A stretch of DNA of 64,000 bases from Liolophura sinensis (GCF_032854445.1 NC_088302.1:54468046-54532045); one strand, 5' to 3'. Positions 32,561 to 45,895 are shown, counted from the first letter of the stretch. A program made the numbers and translations. The notes: generated from the sequence alone by a model not told the origin.

Positions 32561-35500
32561 AGTGGGGAGGAGTTTGGCCACAATGAACCTTTCTGATATC
32601 ATGTCTTTCTTATAATGTGACATTGGTGGTGTCCAGTTTGTCATCAGTCTTCTTCACTTCTGGGCACAAACTGACGGAGGGTTAAATCACAGTGTATATA
32701 GTGTTCATAACTGGCAGATATGTGCTGTCTGCCGGCATATATTTATCCTCCTGTTGCCATACGTGAAATGAACTCAACCCAAGAGGTGATTGTAAATATT
32801 GTGGGCTGTTTTTCCCAATGCTTTCACACCAGCAGACAGTTTCTGTGCAATTATTGGTGGCCAACTGGGCATAAACCAGAGCTTGACTTTGTTGCTGGTG
32901 GAAATCTGATGTATGACAAGATCACTTAATTACTGGTTTAGGGAACACGCTCTTCTGAAGACTTCCAACTTTCTACTTTTTAAACATTTATGATGTTATC
33001 CCCAAATATGGGTTAAAAGACTGTGGTCAAAATGTTCTGTAATTTTTATATAGACTCCATTGATGACTTCAGTTACAACTTCTAGGAACAGTTACAAGTT
33101 GAGTGTACACCTTGTGATTTGCCTGGTTGGTACTGTGTGAAGGGTTGACCTGGTATCCCCCTAACCTTGTGATTTGCCTGGCTGGTACTGTGTGAAGGTT
33201 TGACCTGGTATCTCCCTAGCCATCACGAAGTCTGTCTGCAGGAGTCTTGTACACCTCATCAAGCTTTGTATCTGCCATCTTGTTTTTCAACACAAAACAT
33301 TTTCTTGAGCAGGATTTTCGCAAATTTTCTTATGCAGAATATGTATTTTCCACCATGATTTGCAGAGCAGTGTCATTTTCAGTGCAGTTGAGTAATAGAC
33401 CATGATTGTCTGTACGTATACCTCAAATACTTCACTGAGATTTTGATGTAAGTGTATCTTAGTGTCTGATGCTAGGCATTGTTATTTCCACATTGTACGA
33501 CAGGCCATCATCTGTGTACAAGAGAAGTGACAAAAAGGTGTTACGTTGGATATCTGTTGTTGTTGTCATATTGCAGATAGTTACAGTTTTAGCTTACAAA
33601 GCTATTGTAATATCCTGTGTGTTACCATTAATTTAATATGAAACATCATTCGGTGCTCAGCTGTGGTAAAATTCCAAGGTTAGTTCAGATTTATTAGCCC
33701 CAAACTGGACTGTGAAGTTCAACCAAAGAAATCCAAACAAAAATAAATGATGTACTGCCTGTGTATCTCTAGGTCAATGTGCATAGTGTCTGCTGACGTG
33801 GTTTGTGGCCTGGAGATAACATTGAATATGTACATAGCATGAGAATAGACAGACAGGATTACTAGCGAGTGCACATTGTCATTATATCTGCAAGTCTGTC
33901 TTTGTGTGGACCTGATATACTTCAAATTGCCATATCTTTGACACTGATCATTTAGTCCTAATCAGTGAATCTCTACAGTGTGTTACCCTTAGGCTTCCAC
34001 CTTTTACAGCTAAGATAGTAGTTTTGTTACCTTCTCTTTTACCTGGTCAGGTGATCTGTAGTAAAATATATGAAGAAATTTTAAATCACTGATTATTTTC
34101 CTGAACAGTGAGAGTTGCTAGCTGATGTACTTGGAAGAGTGGGTTAAGTTTGGTTATTGACGAGTTATCAATGGATTGCGCTTAATAATATATGTATATT
34201 CTTTGGTTTACTAGTGCCCCATCAAATTCAAGGCTTAGAAAGGGGAAAACTTGCTACCAGTGTGTTAATTAAGATTTATTGCGCCTCTGTATCTGTTCAC
34301 ATTTTAGGTGTACCTCGGCACAGGAGCATGTTGATATTGAACGTGAATTGAAAAACTAATTAATGGACATTCTTATTAACTAAAGTACCTTTTGCAGGTC
34401 CTCCTCAAAATCTACCCACTTCTCTGATTTGTGTGAAGGTGTTCTTGAAAACCGATCTTAGGAAACAGCCATCTGGAGCAAAATCGCCGGCTTTCATCCT
34501 TCAAGGCACCTCACTTATTTTAGACTACAGTCAACGATGATCTGTATGGAGATCTGCCTTTTCCGCTATAGCTTTACTCCGATGGTTTGTGCGAGGTTTG
34601 GGGGTCCCTACCTTCCTACACCTCCCCTGGAACATTTCCTGTTTTCACTGTCCACGGACATCGAGAACTCAAATCATTATAATCATTATAAACAAAGAAG
34701 TAACGGGAAAAGGCAGATGAAGCCTATCCATTACCAGTTAAGTGGTTCTGTTGTCCTCACCATTTAAGACTGAGGCACTGTGTGTGTGTGTGTCTCGCAG
34801 CATGTCATAAATGCTGGTATGTTGCTTGATAACAGGTGAAATTACTGATCCTGGTAATCTTTTGTATGTAAATTACTTAGCATTATTTAATTAAAAGTGT
34901 ATAGTATTCACGGCTGTTTTCATTTGTGCTGGGTTCTGAAGTTCACACAGCTGTCTTTATTCATCGGATGTTGGGGGGAAAGGTAAGAAAGAAACAAAAA
35001 ATAATAAATATTACATCATTACAAAGATCCATTATTATTTTTGGATTTTTCTTTCACAGTTACCCCTTTTTTCACCCTTAAACCAGTGGTCATTCTTCAC
35101 ACCACTATCACAAGGGGTTAAGTGTTGGATTTTACGGGCATGTAGAATTAGGCGTGTCCAATACATTATAAGCTTTAATGTTATGAAGGAAAAATGAAAC
35201 GCCACAGCCAAACAAACCAGAATTTGTCATCAGAACATCCCGTGCTTTCCTGCGGACAGATCTAAATCATGTGTATAGCTATATTATCTATCTTAAGGTT
35301 TTCATCAAAATATTGATAACGTGGTACTTTGGAGGAAAGCGGCTTAAAAGTAATGACTGAAGTCTTTCAAAGGAAGTGGTCTTAGCCATAATCTATGCCT
35401 ACAAATGATTTATTGGTTGATTGATATCGTTTATTAACCAGTAAGTAAGGTGATACAAAAGCAGTTGCCATAGGCCTAATTCAAAATCTTTAGAGCATGT

Positions 35501-38150
35501 TCTATCCTAGATGTAATAGCTAGTCTAGTGAAATTACGGTCACTCCGCCGATGAAAGAAACCTGCTTGTCACGAGGCTCCATTTGGAGCCTACTGGATAA
35601 TCAGCTAAGGAGCCTCCGAGGTCTCGTCTAAAACACCAAAATTCAATATGGCCAACATGAATGACAAATTTCCTTTTTTCGGACCGTATGGAATCAGGAC
35701 TCCCTATTAGCTCTTCCGTTTTTCTGGGTGGACGAATGTACTTCTGCATATTTTAGGGTGTAAAGTCTTTTTTTTTTCACTGCCAGCCTGCCGTTTTTGG
35801 TGTACAGGTGCATGTTTGGTATCAAAATGATGGAAATTGCCTAGGCTTTGGGTAGGTATCAGTCTTAATGAAGTTTTCTTAATGAAAATTAATTTTGAAA
35901 TTTTGGGCAAGAGGACACAAAGAGACAGTTGGTGATGATGCGAGTGACGTTCCCTTGGCGTTGCTAGGCACCCCTTCAAGTTTCCGGCATAGAAAGGTCT
36001 ACTTTTCGAGGGTCAACCTATGTCAAGATTTTTAAATGCTTCTTTCTCACAGGCTGAGCCAGGTATGTACCAAAACTTACTGGCCACGGAATGTTTGGGA
36101 CTGAGCTACAGCACTAAACGTTAAAATTGTCGCTTATAAATTAATAGGGGGTCTGAGGCCATATCTAGGCCTGTGAAAACAAGGGATTGGTGTCCAGGCG
36201 TAAAGATTTTGACTACTGGAAGGTTTTATTGTGTGAAAACTAGAGGACATTGTCCCAGACAGACAGCGGCATATGCGCTGGAAGGAGTATGAGAATTACG
36301 ACCTGAAAGATTTGAACACGTGGCATGCGCGAGATTTGTGGTTGCAGCGAAGGAGTGTATGCAAATGAGCCTCACTTTCTCGTCGGGTGATTTTGTCGCT
36401 CAGCGGCACATGGTTTGTCACTGTCATAGACATTTGAAATTTGAATGCTTAATTACCCACATCAAGACACGCCGTTTTCTCGCAAGATTTCACTGATTCC
36501 TGTCAGATTGCACGTTGAAGCGGCAAACTGAAAACAACGGACTATTATTTAGGGTAACAGACATTCTATTCTGGCAACATTTCTGGAAACACATTTTTCA
36601 ATTAGTCTGAACACATGTATACATTAAGTTAAAGGACACGCATTTAGTGTCATTAAAACACAGTACAAATCAATACACTAGATATTCGGAAAACCAATGA
36701 ATTTTCAAACACAAGGTTATATTGTTTTAAAGATACACACTTTAATTACCAAAAGCCTGCACTGACCAACAGAAGTCGTTGTCCAGTATCAGGTATTGTA
36801 AAAAGGTTTAATGAACCTAGCTGGTATACTCTTCATCGTGAACGTACCGCTTTTTGGGCACGATGAACACGGGATTGCCATGCACGAAGGTATATAATAA
36901 AGTAGAACACGAACAGAAGGCTAAAGGGCAGTTACTAGCAGTTGAGTTTATTTAATACGATAGTGAAATATCCCTAAACAACCTATAAACAAATGAAACA
37001 TTTAAGTAAGTACACTGACTTACATAGATTCACATATTTATGTCCAGAAAGCCTAATTTGATTTACTCGACTTACCTGTTGTTAAATGTACACTTTGCTT
37101 AGAACATTGATTTAATGCTTCATCAAAAAATCCTCAGCAATCACATCATCTGGTTCGATTGTTGTCGGCGGGGGTTGAACTGCTCGACCTGGAATTGGAA
37201 CCCATGCTTGGACACACAATCTTTGGTAGCTCTCAAGCGAAAGCAGTAAATGGAGAGTTCAGATTTCTATACCTAGCGCATCAGGTCTGTACTAAGCGCT
37301 ATGCAAAGCCTGACCTTCGTGAGAACCGGCCATAACATGTTTTCCACAAAATTTACATATATATACTTATCAAACAATCTGTTTGCTGAGCGCTGAGTGT
37401 ACAAGAACAGCACAATTATAGACGTAAAAGTTCGCATTCCAAACAGATTTTTAAGCCATTCATATCAAAATTGTGAATAACCTATCACAAATTATTAAAT
37501 AAACAAATATGCCAAACATATACCTACAGATCAGACGGAAGGCTGGCTAACTTTTGCCTCACGAATTATGAAAGACACATTTTGACTTAAGACAAAGTTA
37601 AAAGATCTGCCTTAAAAGATACAACGACCGTTACTTAATTACCTGATTGGTTGACAATAAAGTGATGTTGTATAAAATGTGACCAATTGCCATTTGCTGA
37701 TAAGCGAACCTAATCCTGTAGGTTACAGAATACATCTTGCGCTCATACGGGTATGGCTTTAACACACATAACGTTTCCATGGTTTCCGATATGAATATGT
37801 ATATAAAAGGCAAACTCGTCCTCAGTTCAACCAAGCTGGGTTTGTTACTAGACACAATATATTTGTCATTTAAATTCAAACTAAGAACACATTTTGAAAA
37901 CAATTCTCATTCCCAGGTGAGGGAATCTTGATTATTGTATGGTACAAGACGGCGTTGTACCTGCATCTTGAAGCACACGACAAGTGGAAGGCTTGCTTCA
38001 ACTGGAAGATGACGCTAAGTCTTGAAAAGTTTGACAAAACATATAAAAGTTATATTCTGAAACAGGAGTGATGTATTACTGCTAAGTCCTTCCATGCGTA
38101 TATTAGGCCAAGTGAACACGTATTTTTTTTCAGCAAGGCCTTAAACAAAT
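32561..38150. other. UBE2Q 3' flank and long intergenic spacer
   Basis: No recognisable gene in about 5.6 kb. The UBE2Q 3' UTR could extend to an AATAAA at 33,742-33,747. A 55-bp direct duplication lies at 33,111-33,220 (copies start CTTGTGATTTGCCTGG). The short open frames show no protein family I recognise. The sequence becomes part of the glycosyltransferase repeat array from about 38,150 on. Confidence 0.5.
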
Positions 38151-38159
38151 GTGATGAAT

Positions 38160-40504
38160 TCCATGCAACGGAATAGACATTCGTATACCAGTTGTCAACC
38201 AATTTTCAGTGATGTTGAAAAGACGCAACATATCTTCTAGACGAGTGAGTGAGGTCAGTATTCAAATCGTGAACCATGCTATCATATAAGCTGTGGATAA
38301 TAAAATGTGTATCTCTGTTGCGCTTTGATTGCCACGGTTCATATATTCCACGCGGCTATTGATCGCGATGAATATACCTCCCCAAACCCGCATTAAGCGG
38401 AATTAGACACAATCACGAAGTAGTGCGCCAGAGATTCTGAACGCTCTGTCCACATCTACAAAATTGAACCTGTCCATCTTTTCGCACAATCTGCGAGAAA
38501 GGGAACCGTTTTTTTCTCTGTACAAATATAGGTTCAGATAAGATGTACTGTCTGGAGAGTATGTTGTTTCCTTTTGACAGCACTGAAAGCGTTTTACAAA
38601 TGAAAAATGAGAAAGATGAAAATAAGAACAAATTTATGCCCAATATTTTAACGTTTTAAATAATATTGAATACGTTATGATCAGTGCATTATGTCACCTG
38701 TTCTGACAAAGTGTTCGTAGTGCATTATGTCACCTGTTCAGACAAAGTGTTCGTAATGAATTATGTCACCTGTTCAGACAAAGTGTTCGTAATGCATTAG
38801 GTCACCTGTTCTGACAAAGTGTTCGTAGTGCATTATGTCACCTGTTCTGACAAAGTGTTCGTAGTGCATTATGCCAATCATTTCATCCACCATGTTCAAG
38901 CTATGAACACCACGAGGCTTTGCTTGTACGTGACTTTAATTTTAAAGTTTTTATTTATTCTTGGATTTTTAATTTTTTTTTAAACAGATTCTGACAGAGG
39001 TAAGAGACGGAGCCAGTTTTGCAACATAAGCTACTGTAAGGAGACGAAAAATTTGGATTGATACGTATATACGTTAAAAACTATTAATACGAATGTAGGC
39101 TATATGCGGGAGACATCTGATTTCCATCTGCCAATTTTTTGAATTAGAAATTCTGGAGTTCCACGTGGTGTTATTGTTGTTACACCAATGTGGAGACTAT
39201 GCCCTTCATACTTCGTGCAGATTTTTCTATTAACTTTTCAATTCATTCCGCCAACAGAAGTGGCACTCCTTTTGACGGTTATGTTGAATTTAAAGGGTCA
39301 GTTTAGGGAAGTGATTCAGAAATGAATGTGCCACTCTTGATTTGCAATTACACAAGAGTGCATGTGCTAATTGTGGGGAACAACGGAAAAAATCATCACT
39401 GATGAAAGACTTGAATTTAACAATGCCGAAGAAAATATGTTTAGTGGTAAATCTTATTCAAATGATGAAAGCCTTGAATTTAGGAATGCCGGCCACATGT
39501 CAGAAGGAAATACGTTCAGTGGTAAATCGTCACAGAAATAATGCAAATGTAATGGGACCTGTCAACGAGGGAATTATCTATTGATTACCGAATCAACAGA
39601 CACATGCCTACTTGATAACACTAAAATGCTTATGTTATATAACTTGAATAATGCCAGTATTGTATAGATGTTATATCAAAGAGATGCGTTACATCATTTT
39701 TTTTAATTAATAGTGCTATAGTTCGTTACATGAATAAGCCTGTGCTAGCAGAGCGTATTGTGTCATACGCTGAGTTATTAGTAACTCTTACAGGCCCGTG
39801 TCATTCGGTAGTAGTAAACTAGTAGGACTTAATGGTGCTGTATTAGTTTTAAGACAAATGTAGTGACATGAGTCTCAAGTTATGGAAATATGGGTTTGGA
39901 TCAAGGAAGCAAAAAACATGTGTCGTTTTATCGAGGCATTGTATGGCCTATAAGACAAGTGACACTATATTGTTTACTGTAGTATATAGGCTTATATTAG
40001 CGGATATGGGATTGTTTGCAATGATTTTGTCAGGCGAATAAACATGGTGCTGCTGGCATAATGATTTGCACATTAAATTCATTTGGCTGTAAATATGTCA
40101 TTATGCTGTAAATTACCTGACTGATTACCTACGTGTTCCAGGAGACGTCGCGCTCATCAGGCGTTGAGCATCTTCATTTAAATAAGTATCAACCTTGCTG
40201 AGAGCAATTTCATGCACTAAGTGAATTTCTCTCTCTAGGTCACTGATACGCCTGAGCTGAGTTAAATTATTGTATAAATTCATTGTGAAATTTCTTAAAA
40301 TGTTTGAAAAAATCATCTATGCTGATATCAGATTTTGTACTTTACCGTTGCTTATGTTCTTTTTTTTCTAGAATTTTTGGCATAATTTCTTTGGCGACTT
40401 GCTTGTCAAAGAAAGCCAAACATTTTAAATACGTCATAATTGTTCTGGCCCAAATGTTTAACCTTGATTATGATTTTGGGGAGACCGATTTGCCCCTAAC
40501 ATTT
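38160..40504 (+). repeat. Left part of a gene-less GT31 repeat unit (unit 0)
   Basis: Several blocks match the spacers of later units. 38,175-38,215 and 38,365-38,460 match 49,630-49,680 and 49,770-49,865 (for example GCGGAATTAGACACAATCA). 39,955-40,075 matches 60,045-60,145 (TATAGGCTTATATTAGCGGA, ATAAACATGG). 40,330-40,460 matches 60,480-60,590 (GACTTGCTTGTCAAAG). No trace of the GT31 coding region was seen before the unit's 3' tail begins at 40,505. Confidence 0.65.
38683..38872. repeat. 36-bp tandem repeat, five copies
   Basis: Units read GTGCATTATGTCACCTGTTC, then TGACAAAGTGTTCGTA, with one or two differences per copy. It was not found in the other units of the array. Confidence 0.92.
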
Positions 40505-41960
40505 TAACACCAGGAGACCAGGAGGCTGTTGCAGGCCTCTGGTGCACCCGTTATTGTGTATTAGGTAAGAGAACTGTCGCTTTATTACGCTTCCAAGCTA
40601 AAAGCCTAATTAAAATGTTCTCTGCACTCGCTTATTACTGATTTTTCTACAAACTGTTTGTCCAGATTGAAACAAATTGCTTACTTGTAATCAGAAAAAG
40701 TGTTATGCCGCCTCAAACAAATGTTTTTCTGGTGTGACATACTTTTCCCCCCATATTGTTAGGTGACAAAAACCTTGAACGATCTTCTTCTCCAGACCCA
40801 CTGCACAGATCAAGTTGGAATTTGCAGTTATAGCGGATAGCATCACGCGGAGAAAGAGCAATGACTTCCAATAAAAACTGTACAAGTTCGTCAGAGGTGA
40901 CATAACGTCAAACCTTAGCTAATTTAAAATTGAGCATCGGGTAGATCAACTTCTGCTCATCATTTTATGTGATTGTTTTTGTATGCAGTGAAGGGGCCTC
41001 CGTGGCTCAGTTGGTTAGCGCGCTAGCGCAGCGTAATGACCCAGCAGTCTCTCACCAATGCGGTCGCTGTGAGTTCAAGTCCAGCTCATGCTGGCTTCCT
41101 CTCCGGCCGTACGTGGGAAGGTCTACCAGCAACCTGCGGATGGTCGTGGGTTTCCCCCGGGCTGTGCCCGATTTCCACCCACCATAATGGTGGCCGCCGT
41201 CGTATAAGTGAAATATCTTGAGTGTCGGCGTAAAACACCAATCAAATAAATAAATAAAACAAATGTTTGCAGTGAGAAGGGGCGTGGTCTTTGATGACGG
41301 CAATCTGAAAAGAATGACGGTGATATAACTGAAGACGTACAGCATAGAGAGTAAAACCAGATGATGACAATGACAGCAGCAATGACTCTGTGACAGCTGG
41401 CAAATCGTCACGCGTAACTGATAATATACGTTCTCTTCTCAGGGCAAGCAAAATTGTAGTGCGCATGTTTTTGGTGTGCTTTTTTAAGAGACAAGAGAAA
41501 AGTGCCGAAGGTGAAAGTTGGGAGAACTCTGGCACTACCTCAAGGAAATCACATAGAACGTCGTGTAGTATCACATAGTATTAGCGAAGCTGTAGAGGTC
41601 TGTAGAACTATCGGTGAAAGAGGGCATGGGTATGAACTGCTGTTGTAACACGGACCGTGTTACAATTTGCTTTACTCTTTGCAAACAGCACACTGTGCTA
41701 AGTTTGAGAAGGGCCTTTGGTATATTGCACGTTTGTCCCCGAAAAATAACATCAGGCGGATTACAGTGGGCCTGCATGGCTCATGTTAATCAGTCATGTC
41801 AAAATTCAAATCCAACCGATGAAGCATTCCCTGCTGGATTTTTCTTCTCCATTTTTTTTCAAGTCTTATGTGCAATAATTGCATGTCTGCCTTGACATCT
41901 ATATTATTATGCTTTCGAGCTAAATACTTGAGTTCTTGTTATCGGACGAATTCCACACCA
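40505..41960 (+). repeat. 3' tail of unit 0, homologous to the flank after the first GT31 gene
   Basis: This matches 47,450-48,490 over most of its length at roughly 80-85% by eye. Shared blocks include GGCCTCTGGTGCACCCGTTA, GAGAACTGTCGCTTTATTAC, ACTGTGCTAAGTTTGAGAAG and TTGTTATCGGACG. In unit 1 this flank lies about 370 bp after the GT31 stop. Here it lies beside spacer sequence, and it is interrupted by a SINE at 40,991-41,263. Confidence 0.75.
40991..41263 (+). repeat. SINE family A, best preserved copy
   Basis: Head GGGGCCTCCGTGGCTCAGTT, then GGTTAGCGCGCTAGCGCAGC, B-box-like GTGAGTTCAAGTCC, core GGTCGTGGGTTTCCCCCGGG, GGTGGCCGCCGTCGTATAAG and an (AAATA)n tail. Unit 1's matching flank lacks it, so it inserted after the units diverged. 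Confidence 0.9.
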
Positions 41961-42313
41961 GTTAACCGGAGACACAACCATTGAAATCCTTGGGAAGTTT
42001 ATAGGAGTGTGGGTAAATATCATCCACTGTGCTATATATGGATTGCCTAAAACTAGCAGATCATCAATATACCGTTTAGTGAATGAAACAGATTGAGCCT
42101 GGTGAGGACTACTCACTAAATAGTTTCTGCATATAGTGGTGAGAACAGGTATAGGTCGGCCAAATGGGGGGTCATAATTTGTACCCATCGGAATATACAC
42201 TTTGGTATATGGTTTCCCCGAATTTCACATAGACCAACTGGTCTGCACATCTCGATAAGACTATGCCTGCATATAACTCTGCTCGGAACAATGGATCTGG
42301 CTCTTTGCCACAT
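41907..42313 (-). pseudogene. Reverse-transcriptase relic (retroelement fragment), unit 1
   Basis: Two overlapping minus-strand frames carry pieces of a reverse transcriptase: an IPMGTNY block followed by a LADLYLFS stretch, and a KRYIDDLL block containing the catalytic YxDD box. A frameshift separates them and no complete domain remains. The arrangement resembles a retroelement RT common in marine invertebrates, possibly Penelope-like; the family assignment is uncertain. It is clearly non-functional. Confidence 0.6.
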
Positions 42314-44269
42314 TTTGTCCTGTAAGAACCGTACAAGACTATCGATCGACCTGATTTTGGACTGGATCAGGAGAAATTGGCAGAATCTAGTAGATCAAAG
42401 CATATACAACTGAGGAAGGAGGCAATGGAAAAAGCTTCTGGGGTTGCAGCACAGAATGCAGGCAACAGCCCCAACGCGGCAGAGATCAACACAACCGTGC
42501 TGTTCGAAGTAGTGCATTGTGACCTGATGACAGGGTGTTGGTTGGCAACTTCTTGGAGAGATAAAGTGCGGGGAAACTCGCGTCACAATGAGAGAACAAA
42601 CACTCTAGGCATTGTTCGACACTTTTTAAAAGAACTTATCGCCTCAAAAACGGATGCCGGGTAGCATATGTTGTACATCACTTCACTGACTTCTAACAGT
42701 CAATACATAACCGGTACCTGGAATAACTTCAGTGACATATGATCAACGAAATTTCCTATCTAGGTCATTCATAGGCCTTATTTGATTAAAACTATTTCAG
42801 TTGGAGATTGATCTCTATCCATCTTCCATTAACTACGAAATCTCTGTGAAATGTGTGAAAAAAGATCACTATGCTGATATGCAGTGATGTATGTATCCAA
42901 ACTTGTTTAATGTTCTACCACCACTGAAACGCCATTGAGGGAAGGCTAACGTGCACTATTTGGGTGTTTCTTGCCTCCACGTGCTCCGAGTGGAAATATA
43001 TCAGTAAATTATCAACGCTACACAGTACTGTAACTCCTCCCGCACAATTTGTCTTTGTTTATTCTTAGAGAAAGCCAAGAGCAAATCTGTGCAAGCGAAG
43101 GCAGAGAAAAGTCAGGTTCAATACATGGCGAACAAAAGTGATACGCAACACAATGCAGATTACTGACTGCAATGTCGAAAAGAACCGCTATCATATGAGC
43201 TGGTGATATCCAAGCATTTCATTCGCCCAGGTATGAATGCAAGGATGTAAATATAAGTCAATATTGCTGACGTTGTATTTCCTCCTAAATGAGGTAGGAG
43301 ATTACATTGATTTAAGCACCTTTTGTACACTGGACGCTCACAAAGATAAGAGAAACAGCAGTCAAAGATGGATTTGTTGTCCCTTTTTGTCATCCGTCTG
43401 TTATCTGTAGACTGCCTTCAGCTGTGACCACAGTTCATATTAGATCACTACGGCATCTCAAAGGGCTATATGTAGGGATTTTGGCTCCACGGGAAGACCT
43501 TATGCTGTTACTTCAGAAATCACTGAAAGTTTAATGTACTCCACTTACAGGTAACCAGATTTTACTTCAATTCCAGACAGGAAATTCAATGCTTGTTGTT
43601 TTTTGTCAAATATTTATTTATTACCCTCGTCATGTTCTTCTCGGTTACGGTCGTTTCTTTTTACGTTGCTTACGTTGCCTCTACTGCACTGTCTGCAGTT
43701 GTCTGTGAACGCGAATCTGAGAGTAATCTAAATTTGTTGCCATGTCGTTGCCCGTAACATAATTTTCCTTAATAATTATGGTCATAACAAATTTAAAGAA
43801 GGTATGCTATCAGCACTGCATATCTGTCAGAGCGTACTAAGGTTCTCTAAAAAGTTTCTGTGTCGTATCAGGAGTAAATTATGTAAATGGACAAGGCACT
43901 CAGATTATTCTGATTGGATAAAATCATCTTGGTCACATGATTTTGCAAACTGGCAGGCTCAATGCAGCTAGATTTCTCCAACTTCCATAGTTCGCATCGC
44001 AAAAACCGCAAAAAGTATATTTGCCGTTAAACAAAGTTACCAACATCCCTGGGATTTCCTTTAGATAATTGACTTGAAAAGGTTCACACTACATCTTTGT
44101 ATTGTTAAACTGGGAAACAGTCCCCAAAATTTATGTTACGCATGAGCCGCTATTTTTCTATTTTTAAGACGTGTGTTGTAATCTTTGTCTTCATTTTCAG
44201 GCAATTTGGGGCTACCCTGGTAACGACATGAGGATTGGTAACTATAGTGGACTGTGGGCAATCTTTTGA

Positions 44270-44640
44270 ACATGGAAGTTTTCATATCAACAAGGAAACC
44301 TTGAGGAACACGGAATTCTTAACACCGACAAGACAGTCTTTTTATCACGGAATTCTTAGTATCTAGAAGACAATCTTCTGAACACGAAATTCTTAACATC
44401 AAGAAGGCCATCTTCTGAACACGGAATTCTTAACATCGAGAAGGCAATCTGTTGATCACGGAATTCATAACATCGAGGAGGTGATGTATAGAACACGGAC
44501 TTCTTAACACCGACAAGGCAAGATGGAGAAGGCAATGTTCTAAACAAGGAATTCTTAGAATTGACAAGGGAATCCTCAAAACTCAGGGACACGGAAGTCT
44601 ATACATTAAATTAAACAAGAGAATCTTGTAGACTGTAGAC
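44270..44640. repeat. Degenerate ~38-bp repeats ancestral to the 45-bp array
   Basis: Irregular units of AACACGGAATTCTTAACATC plus GAGAAGGCAATCTTCTG recur six to eight times. They share the AACACGG...TTAACAT...GACAAG skeleton of the 45-bp unit that follows. The same degenerate block is found at 52,945-53,315 and at 61,840-62,060. Confidence 0.75.
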
Positions 44641-44699
44641 CTTTATCCTGAACTCGAAGACATCCAAATGTTAGCATTGGGAAGATAATCTACAGAACA

Positions 44700-45895
44700 T
44701 GACAGGGAAGTGTTAACATTGACAAGATAATCCATAGAACACGGTGACGCGGAGGTGTTAACATTGACAAGACAATCCATAGAACACGGTGACGGGGAGG
44801 TGTTAACATTGACACGACAATCCATAGAACACGGTGATGCAGAGGTGTTAACATTGACACGACAACCCATAGAACACGGTGACGCGGAGGTGTTAACATT
44901 GACAAGACAATCCATAGAACACGGGGACGAGGAGGTGTTATCATTGACACGACAATCCATAGAACACGGTGACGCGGAGGTGTCAACATTGACAAAATAA
45001 TCCACAGAACACGGTGACGCGGAGGTGTCAACATTGACAAGACAATCCATAGAACACGGTGACGCGGAGGTGTCAACATTGACAAAATAATCCACAGAAC
45101 ACGGTGACGCGGAGGTGTCAACATTGACAAGATAATCCATAGAACACGGTGATGCAGAGGTGTTAACATTGACACGACAATCCATAGAACACGGTGACGC
45201 GGAGGTGTTAACATTGACACGACAATCCATAGAACACGGTGACGCAGAGGTGTTAACATTGACAAGATAATCCATAGAACACGGTGACGCAGAGGTGTTA
45301 ACATTGACACGACAATCCATAGAACAAGGGGACGCGGAGGTGTTAACATTGACACGACAATCCATAGAACACGGGGACGCGGAGGTGTTAACATTGACAC
45401 GACAATCCATAGAACACGGGGACGCAGAGGTGTTAACATTGACAAGACAATCCATAGAACACGGTGACGCGGAGGTGTTAACATTGACAAGATAATCCAT
45501 AGAACACGGTGACGCAGAGGTGTTATCATTGACAAGACAATCCATAGAACACGGTGACGCGGAGGTGTCAACATTGACAAGATAATCCATAGAACACGGT
45601 GATGCAGAGGTGTTAACATTGACACGACAATCCATAGAACAAGGGGACGCGGAGGTGTTACCATTGACACGACAATCCATAGAACACAGTGACGCGGAGG
45701 TGTTATCATTGACAAGATAACCCATAGAACACGGTGACGCAGAGGTGTTAACATTGACACGACAATCCATAGAACACGGTGACGCGGAGGTGTTAACATT
45801 GACAAGACAATCCATAGAACACGGTGACGCAGAGGTGTTAACATTGACACGACAATCCATAGAACACGGGGACGCGGAGGTGTTACCATTGACTA
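44700..45895. repeat. 45-bp minisatellite upstream of GT31 gene 1
   Basis: About 26 exact-length units (AACACGGTGACGCGGAGGTG, then TTAACATTGACAAGATAATC, CATAG) end about 55 bp before the GT31 start codon. Variants alternate (GACGCGG/GATGCAG, GACAAG/GACACG, ACGGTG/ACGGGG). Since 45 is divisible by three and the unit lacks stops in several frames, open frames up to about 400 codons run on the minus strand (MDCRVNVNTSASPCS repeats in one frame). I regard these as repeat artefacts unless expression is shown. Confidence 0.95.

Noticed and set aside
39342-39584. 80-codon open frame with internal duplication (DLNLTMPKK / ALNLGMPAT)
   Set aside because: A short direct duplication gives it a repetitive look; no family recognised and no conserved counterpart in the other units.
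42377-42664. 95-codon plus-strand open frame conserved in both duplicated blocks
   Set aside because: Conservation is explained by the recent duplication; it starts with TTG, its 3' end differs between copies because of the 493-bp indel, and no domain is visible.
44643-45889. Minus-strand ~400-codon frames over the 45-bp array as a repetitive secreted protein
   Set aside because: No signal peptide or unique flanking region; the frame is broken by one substitution in the duplicate. Kept only as a note under the array.
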